From Jacaranda mimosifolia (lineage: Eukaryota > Streptophyta > Magnoliopsida > Lamiales > Bignoniaceae), in assembly GCA_018894105.1 (NCBI GenBank), contig CM032132.1, positions 29,749,379-29,813,378 of the forward strand: a stretch of 64,000 nt of DNA, given 5' to 3'. A program made the position numbers and the translations under genes. Position 1 is the first letter of the stretch. Each line of letters starts with the position of its first letter. The notes beneath the pieces were generated by a model. It was given only the letters and a program-made list of their open reading frames with translations. It did no database searches and was not told the origin of the DNA. Shown piece by piece: positions 45,101 to 55,934 of this stretch.

Positions 45101-48100
45101 AAGCTCACCCAAGTATCCTCTAGATCAGAATATCAATATGAAGTCGAGGATCCACTCAGCCAGTATGTTCTATTTATAAAAGTTGTAGAAGTAAACTAAA
45201 CTGTGCTTGTGAAGACAACTATCTAGTTAATTACCTTATTACCAATTGCACGACCTAAACCACACGCAACTGCTCCAACATCCAAGTCCCCAACATGTGT
45301 CCGAAGGTTTTTTCTCACCCTGAAATGAAGGATGAACAGCCGCGTATAAGAATTAAACAGAATAACAAGTGCCTATTGGATAATATAGCTGCTAAAGTAA
45401 CAAATAATACTTTTTAGAGGCTTGGAAATTTTTCATAATGTTTTTGTGACCCAAAAAATACTCCATAAGTAGATAAAAATTGTGAAGCCATACCAAATTG
45501 CTACCAGCAAGGCGGCAAGCTGCCTAGATCCCACGCGTTCAAAAGTAGATCCTTCATCCAAAACCTTGCCAATGTGATCCTGCCACCATTGTCCAACAGA
45601 ACTTCCTTCCAATCCTACCTAAAATCGATACTAGCCATTAGAAAATACAAGAAGCCTTGTACTCAAAGGTCAGGAAAAAGAAACTTGAGAATAGTTGTCA
45701 TGAGAAAATATTTTACAGCTATAGATCGGGCCTAATTCTATTGTTTATTATGGAGAATGACAATAATACCAGTAGAAAGTCTATTGTGGGCTTACAGTTT
45801 CTTTAGCTGCTGACATTGCAAGGAAACCTGCACCCATTTCTACTTCTTGTAGCCCAACAACTACAATACCGACATCCGATACTGCCGAACCTATCCATGA
45901 CATAAGAGCATTATGAGATGCTCTTCCTTGACCAACATTCCACGTCCCAACTAAAATACGAAGATTTTCTAGCTGGGTATACATTTGTGCTCTCTCAGAC
46001 AATTCTGTCCGTAATATGTCATCTATAGGTGCTGGAGAGGAGATATTCCACCCACGTATACCGCCATGAGTTGCTAAGCTAAACACATTACCATTGCCGC
46101 TGACTAATTTTATAACAGGCTCATTATGAGCAACCCAACTAGCAATTAGATTTCCCTCAAGGTCTAGTACTTGGATCATGCCACTTGCATAGCCAACCCA
46201 TATTCTTGATCCATGAGCACAAAAGCAATGAACACCACAGGGATGGTGGATGAAATCTTGCAGACGATTTCCATTTCCATCCCACTGGATTAATAAGCCA
46301 TTTGAACATCCTGTCCAAATAATACCATCACCTGCAAGCACAATAGCTTCTGTCTTTTTAGTATCTTCAACTAAAGCTCCTGCCCCTTTTGCTACTCGAC
46401 GAACAGCATCTGCAGCACCCATTATAGCATTACGAGACCTCTGCAAAAAGCCTTGGGATTTTTCCTTTTTAGACTTTGAGACAAACTTAACATTCATCTC
46501 ATCTTCAACTACCTGGTCTTGGGGTGATGGCATGTCTACACGATTTTCGATTTGACCCTCTATGTTAAATACTTTTAGGAGTTCTTTTGTACGAGCATTC
46601 CTGGATTCATAAATGATTACAATAATTAGCAAATGAATCGCAAAGAATATCATTTCCCAATTATACAAATAGGAAAAGGTAAATGTTCCGTTTTTTTCCA
46701 GCAATACTAGCAATAAAATTTAGAGGATGCTTAGCTAAATTTATCTAAAAGATCCTGTAAGTTCCTACACACGATTTTGGAACTTATTGAAGTATTTGGA
46801 TAAAATAAAATATTAGAACCTATAAGATGTCAATAATGATAATTTTGTAATTTAACACAGTTAAAAAATTATAGAAGTCTATTGAAATTTTAATAATAAG
46901 TTAAAAATTCCTTTCTTTAGGAAAAAAAAAAAAGGAACAACTTATAAAATTTTGACATCTTATTTTTATGAGCTTTATAAGCTCTTTTCTTAGAAATTTT
47001 AGCAAACATTTTCTAACGGCTTATAGTTAAACTCTCAAACATCCTATTATATATTTTAAGGAACTTACCCTCTTAGTTTCCAAATCAAATAGGTGTGGCA
47101 TTTTCTTTTCTTTTTTTTTTTTTTGTGACTGATAGGTGTGGCATATATTTCAAAATAATGTGTGAAAGACAATGTACCATAGTGAGAAGGACAAAGATCC
47201 AGCAGCCCAGACTTTGGCTCTAACATTGTCAGATAACAAACATTTTACATCTGAAGAGGAAATATTGCATACTCCATTAATTGTGACTTGGGCTCTGAGG
47301 TCAATAAATGATCTCTCGACCAGCAAAGCAGCCATATGTTTTTCCTCTGGTGATAGAGAGAGTGATTTTTCGACCGATTCCCATGGCCAGACCCTTATAA
47401 CACCACCCTCAGAACCTGACCATATATCACCTGGATGCAAGCAATGAAGTTATAAAAAACAAAAGAAAATTTAGAGCCATCATTAGAAGCTATGGTTTCT
47501 CGTGCCTTAGCAGAATACTATTAAGCAAGTAAGCTCATTAACAATCCATTTCAACCTTGAGTTGAATAGTTACATGCTTAATGTGAATAGCATGGAGTAC
47601 ACGATCATTTTTATCAAACAAATGAACAAAACAGTAAAAGGACTTCCTTTGTACAGTGGCAGAGATGTAAGATGGTGGGACTGATATGCTGCAGGATTAT
47701 TGGAGTGTCGAGAAGAAACTGCTATTTTATGGCTAAGAGCACAGTTACACAAGGAAATTATTATCATCTTCTATCGATAAGGTGTATAAAGAAAACATAA
47801 TCTCCAATAATGAAAAGACAAGAGGGAAAGGATGCCATCAACTAATACACTAAGTGATACAGCATAAGCAAAATTGCCGTTATTTGCATATCCAATGGTA
47901 GAATAAACATCATTAAAAACTTTGTGGCCATACAAAAGGAACTTACCGTAAAAAGAAATCGCCATGGAAAGAACTGGACCTCGATGTGCCTGCCAAGAGA
48001 AACCTTCCCTGAAAGCAGTATCATCAGAGAAATGCTGATCCATCTTCCAGGACCTAATTTTACCATCCTTGTGGCCGCTCCAAACCAACTTACTCCCTTG

Positions 48101-49587
48101 ATCAATCATCAAACATAATGTTGATGATACGTTTGCCGATTCATAAAATGGAGCAGTATCCTCATCTCCTCTCCGTAGCTTTCTCCCAGTCCCTGGTTCA
48201 TATGCATCTGAATATTTCCATACTCTTACACCTGATTCTTGCCCTGCCCACAGTTGTGTTTCTGTACTCGCAATTGTCTTTATAAATTTTCCAGCCTGTA
48301 AGAAATCAAAAATTTCTAAGGCATTTCCTAAATTGAGCATCATTAAGCAGAGTACAAACTCCATAATGGCACAACATATGGTCCTTTGGCAACTTCAATA
48401 GCAAATAATATAAAAACACTAATATCCCATAGAAGTAAGTACTTTCTACAATAAAAATAACATAAGAATGGATCAATCTAATACCCCAAAGCAAAAACAG
48501 GAAAGGAAAAAAAAAATCAAATATATATATATATAAGATTAGAACAGGGAGAATTTGCAAATTCCATGCATTTATATCTTGATACCACATACTAAAATGA
48601 ATAAATCCAACATGTAGCATACGTAAAAACATTAGGAAGAGAATGCAAATACATCCTTCTCTTTAATAGTACTATCATCCTTCTCCTTTGACGGTGGAGT
48701 AATGAAATATCAAATTACTTGGTGATGAGTGGCTTTTACAACCAAGCCCCTTTACATCCAAGAATTTCACTCCTTAGACAAAGACACAACTTACATTCTT
48801 CCTATACATCTCAAATTTTGATTTCCTAAAGAAAGAACTGTCAAATGAACAAATCTGATGAAGAGGCTTCCAGCTTTGCCACAGAATACCAATTTCACGA
48901 TATGAAAAAAAGAAAAATTTAACTTGAGTTGATTAAGCATTCTAACAGCATCAACGATTGGTACGATGAGGACAACATTAAAATGTGTTTGAAGCACAAG
49001 GAAATGAACCATGTAGAGATAAGCAGGCCCAGTGAGATTGTGACAATGAATTGAAAAACTCCATGGAATCCTACCTGAGTTTCTCTCAGAGGATGAGGTC
49101 TGAGCTCAAGACACGGCGACCGGTTGGGGTGTACGGCTGCCCTAGTAGGCACCTTAAATACCCCAACCCCTCCACCGCTCCCCATAAACTCCGGCAGCGG
49201 CTGGTTCAGCAGCTGCTGGGATTCATCAAATCCGCCGCCATCTCCCACCGCCATGCCCTCGATCTTCTGGCTCAAATGATGGTAATCCACGTGATGATCG
49301 CTTGAACCGCCACCCCCATTAGCGGGGCTGCTAGTTATACCAGCATAACTATAGAACTCCTCGTCTTCAGAAGAACTCATGTTTCCGTCATAATACGCAT
49401 TCTTTTTGCTGCTTAAAATCTGGATTTCGTCAAGGCTGTGGTTGCGGAGCTCTCTGTGGTGGCGCCTGTGGTGGCCTCTGGTTGTTGATCTCAATTGCTG
49501 ACTGTATGAGTGGGCTTTCCGGTGCGGCGGCGAGTGGGACAACCCCTCAAGGGCTGCTCTATCGGCTTCTTTTAAACGATCGTCCAT
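42136..49587 (-). CDS. FRA3: FRA3-type inositol polyphosphate 5-phosphatase with WD40 repeats
   Basis: Twelve exons on minus: 49587-49075, 48295-47947, 47430-47178, 46600-45796, 45618-45494, 45319-45235, 44656-44491, 44388-44348, 44260-43993, 43591-43468, 43367-43007 and 42381-42136 (3336 nt, 1111 aa). All junctions have GT/AG and matching phases. Residues 1-171 are a low-complexity, His/Ser-rich start ([16 protein letters not shown]). WD40-like repeats run from about 172 to 575 ([54 protein letters not shown]). The 5-phosphatase starts at about 585 ([13 protein letters not shown]) and has the motifs GDFNYR (about 803), [10 protein letters not shown] (about 877) and SDHKPVRC (about 918). A C-terminal beta-rich region follows. 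Known FRA3 of Arabidopsis removes the 5-phosphate of PtdIns(4,5)P2, PtdIns(3,4,5)P3 and Ins(1,4,5)P3 and is needed for fibre wall thickening and actin order. Length is as expected, and no defect is seen. Confidence 0.95.
44742..45122. mobile_element. MITE in a FRA3 intron (copy 1)
   Basis: An AT-rich block in the intron between the exons ending at 45235 and starting at 44656. Its right part reads GAGCTCATAAGCTCTTTTCT then TTACCAAACA and TTATAAGCT. Both ends carry related GAGGAT/TTATAAG motifs in opposite direction. It is similar along most of its length and in the same orientation to 46722-47047. Ends are approximate. Confidence 0.6.
46722..47047. mobile_element. MITE in a FRA3 intron (copy 2)
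   Basis: It lies in the intron between the exons ending at 47178 and starting at 46600. It starts GAGGATGCTTAGCTAAATTTA, and the reverse complement of its end starts TAGGATGTTTGAGAGTTTAA. It shares with copy 1 the words GAGCTTTATAAGCTCTTTTCT and TTTTAGCAAACATTTT, plus the general layout. A hAT- or Harbinger-derived MITE is likely; the target duplication was not resolved. Confidence 0.6.
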
Positions 49588-49900
49588 TTTCCGTTTCCGT
49601 TAATGGGTTTCGGTTTCTGGACGAATTCGACGTTATTTTTTTTATTTTTTTTTTCCTTTTGAAGTTACTAGATATGGAGAGAGAGGAAAGGAGGAATGTT
49701 GATCATTGTAGGTGATGAAGAAAATCTGAGAGAGAGAGAGAGAGTGAGTGAACGTGGGAAGGAACTGGGAAGAAAGAAAAAGTCCGAGTGGGGAAGTGAG
49801 AGGGAAAGAAATAGAAGAAAGTGAGAGTGAGAGAATGGTGGTTGGAGGGTGCCCACGGCATTCCCATTGAGAGGGAGAGCGGAGAAAGAGGCGAGGTATG
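49588..49900 (-). promoter_or_regulatory. CT-rich (on minus) leader and core promoter region of FRA3
   Basis: Upstream of the FRA3 start codon the plus strand is rich in GA, with a (GA)n run at about 49727-49745 and many GGAA/GAGAG words. On the gene's strand this is a CT-rich leader, common in broadly expressed plant genes. No clear TATA box was picked out. Confidence 0.4.
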
Positions 49901-50096
49901 CTGGGAATGTTTCAGACAGGACACATCATTTTCGAATGTTGAAGTTAGTTAATAGGTATTGGGGCGGGGTGGGGTGTAAGTTGTGAATTTGTGATATAGT
50001 GTGTGTTTAAAAAGTCATTTAATATTATTTACTTAATCTAAAATTTCGGATATATCTTTTTTTATTAATTATAGAGTTTGAGATTCCAATAGCTCT

Positions 50097-50422
50097 GGGA
50101 ATGTTTGGTTATATTTTTTGTAATTTTATTATGTGTTTTGGAAGAATAAATTATTGGAGAATAAAAAAATTATTTTTTAGTATATTTGTTTATGTTTTTG
50201 AAGAAATATTTTTTACTATAGCATTCAAATCAATATTTTTTTGTTGGATTTTTATGGTGAAAATAAAATTGAGTGATTTTTTAATATTAGAATAATAATA
50301 AAATATATAATAGATGTATGTATATATTAAAAAATATTTTTTTTTACAAAAAAAATAAGAATATATTTGATTATATTTTTTCAAAATAATATTATTTTAG
50401 GAGAATATAACCAAGCCTTCCC
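50097..50422. mobile_element. 326-bp MITE with GGGAATGTTTGG-type ends
   Basis: The left end GGGAATGTTTGGTTATATT and the reverse complement of the right end GGGAAGGCTTGGTTATATT match at 16 of 19 bases. TCT flanks both sides (50094-50096 and 50423-50425). A 3-bp duplication fits the Tourist/Harbinger group, although TCT is not its favourite target. The inside is AT-rich and non-coding; frames at 50101-50384 are chance. Confidence 0.72.
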
Positions 50423-50719
50423 TCTACATCTTTGGTAATCTATTTCAATCCACCTTTTTTTTTAAATTTTATTTTATAAATATATCTTAAATTTGACAAA
50501 CTGTCAATAGTGGGACCAATATTTATCAAACTTGCAGTATTCACTAATTCCCCTATCACTAGCCTTTCTTGGTCTACTTGGATGTTTATCGCCAACACAT
50601 TGAGTTCGCACCGCAGAGGACGTGGAAAGACAATTAGAGTTTCTTGATATGCTTTGGTACTTTATTAGGTGCTACGACAATAATGCTCAAAGTCTTTAAT
50701 ATACATATATATATATATA

Positions 50720-51260
50720 TATATAATATATTAATTGAATCGACTATTGTTCAACTGTTGAAGTTGTCATTGTAAATTAACAAAAATATCAACTGGACTA
50801 AATCTTCTTAGTCACATATATGATTGATTCATAAAACTAATAACCTAGTCATAAAGATTCTTAAAACTTATCAAAAGTTTAAATTGAGCTAGCTATTATT
50901 TTGAAATTGAAGCCATAGTCGTAAACTCACAAAGATGTTAATTGGACCCAACCACATATATGATTAGTTCACAAAACTAACATCATAATTACAAGAGCCC
51001 TTAAAATTCATAAAATTTAGTTGGATATTAACTGTATGTTAAATTTGTCACTATAAATATAAAATAATCTGAACTAGACTCGTTCTTCTCAACCACATAT
51101 ATGATTAGTTCACAAAACTATATTATTTTAGCAAGAATCTTTAAAACCTATAGAAAATTTAAACTGAACTAGCATTATTCAAATATTGAAGCCATCAATA
51201 TGAACCCACAAATATATTTCTCTCAACCACATATATAATTGGTTCACTTGTGAGACCTTG
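50720..51260. repeat. Tandem repeat of about 140 bp, four copies
   Basis: The words CCACATATATGATTAGTTCA and CAAAACTA recur with starts near 50813, 50953, 51094 and 51228, i.e. every 134-141 bases. Between them GAAGCCAT, AACTCACAAA/AACCCACAAA and CTTAAAA words also recur. Copies have diverged. The tract is non-coding and follows a (TA)n run at about 50703-50723. Confidence 0.75.
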
Positions 51261-51673
51261 TTTGCTTTAATGGCTAAGGCTTGCTAGCCCTTATTCTTTT
51301 GTTTACTTCAAATTTGTGATCAATTTATAAATCAAGCGCATATGATACCCTTGTGACTTGACACGATTAATTTATTATGAAACAGGTTAGTCTTGATCCA
51401 TTTTTCACCACATTAAAATTGGCTTGATAAGAAGGATAGACATCTATTTTACGCGTCCAAAAGTTGATATTTTGATATTTATCTTCTTAAAATAAGGATA
51501 TTTTGAATATGACATTTGGACTCAAATTAAATAGGTAACCAGGTGTTATGTGTGGGATATCTCTATAATTTTAAAATTTCAAATCAAACAACAAATTAGA
51601 TAATTTTAATTACTAATTCTCACCTTATGTATCACTAGTTTATGAATCACGAAATAATTCTATATATAATATA

Positions 51674-54589
51674 TGTAACACCCCACTCCGGGTAACCCAA
51701 AGCTGAGATATCAACTCAATTCAAACTTAAATTCTGAACCTTGTAATACAACCAATAGGCCCAAAATTTCTATTCAATTCCATGTCATAAAGAAACGACA
51801 ATTCAAAAGCAGCGAAAATAAATATCAACTTAATAATACTACCAACCATTAACATTCATACCAAGGTTCAAGTCTTAGGCGTACAACAAAATATGTACAC
51901 AAGTTCAAGATGGCCCTGTCAATTCTGACATATCTCAACATCTCTATGTTGTCACTTATCCATCTAGTGATTCATATACAAAAGAAAGACACCAAACTAT
52001 TACAAAAGAATCATCCCTATACTTCAAGTCAGAATTTTCCATTCTTAGGCCACTATGTCTACAAAAGTAATGAAATTGAGGGGGTAAGTCCAATAGACTT
52101 AGTGAGGGATAAATATCAAGCGATAATAGAATCTGTCAAGGGAAGAGCACCTCAACAGATCTAGAATCAATAGCAATACAAGTACAATTACAATTTAGCA
52201 AGAACAAATGTAGCAAACAGGAAACTCTCAAGCCTTATTGCTCCAAGAACAGTTCACAAGCAAGCAGAAACGAGTACGAGCAAGCAAAACCTTACAAAAT
52301 ATGCATTCCAACGAAACGAGTTAATACATGCATATCAGATCACCTTATACCAATCAAACAAGTACTTTCATAGTGTGATAGCTTGGTATACAATTGGTGT
52401 GCCCATACGGACTGTATGGCGCACTACCCATACAAGACTATATAGTGCATAGCAGATACTTAAGCAGATTGCTTAACATATCGTGGATACCTATGCGAAC
52501 CGCATAGCGTACCGTGGACACCCAGGCGGACTGCAAGGCGTATCCCAAGTATCCCAGCATTCCGCATAGGATTGGCACTCGGCCCAAGTACAATCTCCGA
52601 ACAAGTACAACAAGTACCAATCAAGTACATACAAGCCAACTGGCTAGATATCAGGATACAACAAACGAGTGTGCCGGCAAGGCATTTGATAACGATTCAA
52701 ACAGAAACAAGCAAGTACGATCAAGATAAGTACCAAACACAACAGACAGGAGTTCTGGGCGCCAGAACGAACAAGAATGAGTGAAACAAGTACGAACCCT
52801 CACAAGGGTATACAAGTCAATAACGAGTCAAATAATTTACGAACAAGTACAATCAAGCAAATTAACCTCACAGGGGTTATGCCACAAGAATAGATAGATA
52901 TATCAAGGCCAAAATAGCAGACCCACATAGGGGTTTTCAACAAATAATGAGAAGCTTGTACAAAGCAATAACCTAAAGTGAGAGAACCTCACCTCCAAAA
53001 TCTCCAATGGTACAAGTTCTGCAAACTGTCTATTGGTCCTCGTGACCCACTTCTTCGTCACTTAACCATAATGATATATATTTAGTCAGAACTCACTTTA
53101 AATTCCTAATACATCTTTATCATATTTGTTCTTAACTCCAAAATTTGCTAATTATTCTATTAACATGATAACTTAAAATGACAACATTGATAAAATTCCA
53201 AGAATGGCTATAAGACTAGTCTTGCTACAATAATCTTAATTCTCATATTGTTTCTCCTATCAATAAAATCAAGTTTCTTAACCACATGATCTACATATTG
53301 TCACTTAAATCATCAATTGTTTAAGATCCTAATAATTTCCAATACTATCTAATTTAGGTCCTTAATCCAAAATCTCAAGTTCAATTTTTCTTATCAAATT
53401 CACAATTTACAATTTGTAACTTAAATTAAGGTCCAAGTCTACTATACAATCATCCATAGCATGGGAAAGTTCATCACATATATATACATGGTATATCATC
53501 ATCCTCAAGTTCTATTCTTAGCATGGATACAACATTAAGTAGGAACATACATATGCATGTACATACATATACATATACATATAAATTTCTTCAATCTTTT
53601 ACCACAACTACGTAACGGGAGCTCGAATCCACAAACCAACTACGCCACTACAATCGTCTCGACGAAATGAAGATTTTGTCTTCCCGCCGGCGCCGGAAAA
53701 GCTAAAATCACCACGGTTCCGCTCCTCTCGACGAGAGCTTCCCAACTATGCCTTCGGTTTCAAGTTTTGCTGCCCGTATCTCCGTCAACGAAGCTCAACA
53801 GCCTAAAATCGTCATTTTCTCTGCCGTGCTCCGATCGTCGATTTTCTTCCTCTCCACCGCACCAAACCTACATGCAACCACTTAATTTGCTTCTCCTCGC
53901 CAAGAGTTACCCGAAACACCCCTCAATTACCCAAGCCTTCGCCGAAAAAGCTTAAACCCATTTCGCCCGTTCTTCGGTTCCTCAACTTTCACGATGACTC
54001 GCCGGTCCTTGGCTGTGCATGCGTGGAGAAAGGTGGTCAAGGGGTGGAGAAGAGTTGTTTGAGGGTGTTGGCTTGGTGGTCAACGGTGAGAGGGTCGCCG
54101 ATGGTGGTTCACGGTGAAAGGAGAAGAAGAAGAAGAAGAAGAAGAAGAAGAAGAAGAAGAAGAAGAAGGAAAAAGAAATGAAGAAGAAAAGAAGGTGAAA
54201 AAGGAAATGAAGAAGTTGCTGCCCATTCGGTGTTTTTTTAAAATTAGACTTTTCCCAATTGCAATTTAGTCCCCAAAAACTTAGATAATTTTTCCATCCA
54301 GCCTGCAAGTTTGAAGAATTTCACTTCTAACCTCGCAGACTTATATACTTCCATGCAAACCCCACAATTCTGAGAAATATACAATTCCGCCCTTTTCAAA
54401 ATTACAATTTGGCCCCAAAAAATTTTAATTATCATGAAATCAAGTTTATTGGTAATATATATATATATATATATATATTGATTACAAAATTTCTAAAATA
54501 CTAAATAATCATGGAAATTCATAAAGTAAATTAAAATGAATTAACTAACAATTATACTATCATAATTCAAGAAAATTAGGGGTGTTACA
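51674..54589 (-). repeat. 2.9-kb solo LTR of a Gypsy family, perfect ATATA target duplication
   Basis: It starts TGTAACACCCC and ends GGGGTGTTACA, an exact 11-bp terminal inverted repeat with TG...CA ends. ATATA lies on both sides (51669-51673 and 54590-54594), a perfect 5-bp duplication. There is no second LTR and no interior, so it formed by recombination between two LTRs. Sequence related to the LTR at 3556-6302 includes the start, the end and the block near 52070-52140. By comparison with that element, its transcription direction is minus. Frames at 51910-52164, 52514-52784 and 53767-53955 are chance. Confidence 0.92.
54119..54170. repeat. (GAA)n microsatellite
   Basis: About 16 near-perfect GAA/AGA units in the solo LTR. 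They create a poly-Phe run in a minus-strand frame that is not a gene. Confidence 0.95.
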
Positions 54590-54674
54590 ATATACCTGAG
54601 GAGACTAGCCTAAATACATTCAAATCCATTACCTCTTTCCGAGTAGTAATAAATCAAGCAAATTGTACTATGAC

Positions 54675-55377
54675 TAGACCCGGCAAAAAATTACCCAAAC
54701 CCACATGTACCCGTGGGTACCTAAAAAAATATAGGTAATGTGCCTCATTTTTTGTACCCAATAAAATACGGGTAATTTTACCCGCCATCTAATTACATGC
54801 CATTTTTTGGCCCAACCCACGGGTAACCCGTGAATAATTATTTATATTTTAATTTTTAATTTTTCTCTAATTTTTGCAATTATTTTGGAAGGTGTAACAC
54901 TTTTTTTTTGTTAATGATATCAACAATATTTAAGTGGTGTTTAAACTTTTAGTTCAAAAAACTTGACATATAATGAAATTTAAATTTAAACTTCGAGATA
55001 TAATGTAATTTAAATTTAATATATGTTTAAATATTTAAGTTGTAATTTTCAAACTAAAACATTTGACATGCTTTAAAATGTTTGTTCAATATAATATTTT
55101 AAATTTGTAGCCTCTTTTATTAATTTTATTCAAGTAACGTTTAAATAATATTATGTAAATTTTAAAAAAAATACTAATTTTTCATTAAATATATATGAAA
55201 ATATATATATATATATTAGTACAAGTACCCATGGGTTACCCATTACACATAAAAACGAATAATAGGTACACTATCTCGTACCCAATAAAAAACAGATAAT
55301 TTTACCCACAGATAAATTTACCCAACCCATTCTTACCCGCTCTTGAGTTACCCACGGGTACCCATTTGCCATGTCTA
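54675..55377. mobile_element. 703-bp hAT-type MITE
   Basis: Ends read TAGACCCGGCAAA on the left and, in reverse complement, TAGACATGGCAAA on the right; hAT elements often start TAG..GGCAA. Flanks are ACTATGAC (54667-54674) and ACTATAAC (55378-55385), an 8-bp duplication with one mismatch, the hAT size. Next to both ends are ACCCGTGGGTA motifs. The interior is AT-rich without a transposase. Confidence 0.85.
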
Positions 55378-55934
55378 ACTATAACAATGTTAATTGTTTT
55401 GTGAGGCCCATTTTACTTTAATGTTTTGCATATTGGCTTGGAATTAGTCAGCTCGTTTGAGTGGACAAAAATTGCACATTATAAACTCATTTACAAATGT
55501 TTGAAGTCAGGATGCTGGATATATTGTTGAACCTGAAGACAAAACCCTATAAAATATTAAGCCAGAAGTAGCAGGAACACAATATCCACAAATGAACATC
55601 AACCCAAAGGAGAAAGCACCTCTCAATTATGAAAATAAAGGAACATGTAAACAAATCACAGTGAGCAATAACATGGGCTTTCTATGATTGTTTCCTTCTG
55701 CAGGAGAGTGAACATCCACATGTTCCATGAATTCTCATCCGGAGCTAAAATTTGCCAAATGAAAAGGAAAAGAAACAAATGGGCATGATTATGAGTTGTT
55801 TTTCTCATCCTTAAGTTGCAGAAAAGAAATGATTCAAGATATCGCGGAGCCATAACATTCCAGCTTACCATGAAAATTCAGTGCAGCAGGCTGTCAGTTA
55901 TGCGATCAGGCGGAGCAACTATCAGCTGAGAGTA

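Noticed and set aside
46250..46555. 101-codon plus-strand frame
   Set aside because: It is the antisense shadow of the large FRA3 exon 46600-45796.
53982..54308. 108-codon minus frame with a poly-Phe run
   Set aside because: It is produced by the (GAA)n microsatellite in the solo LTR.
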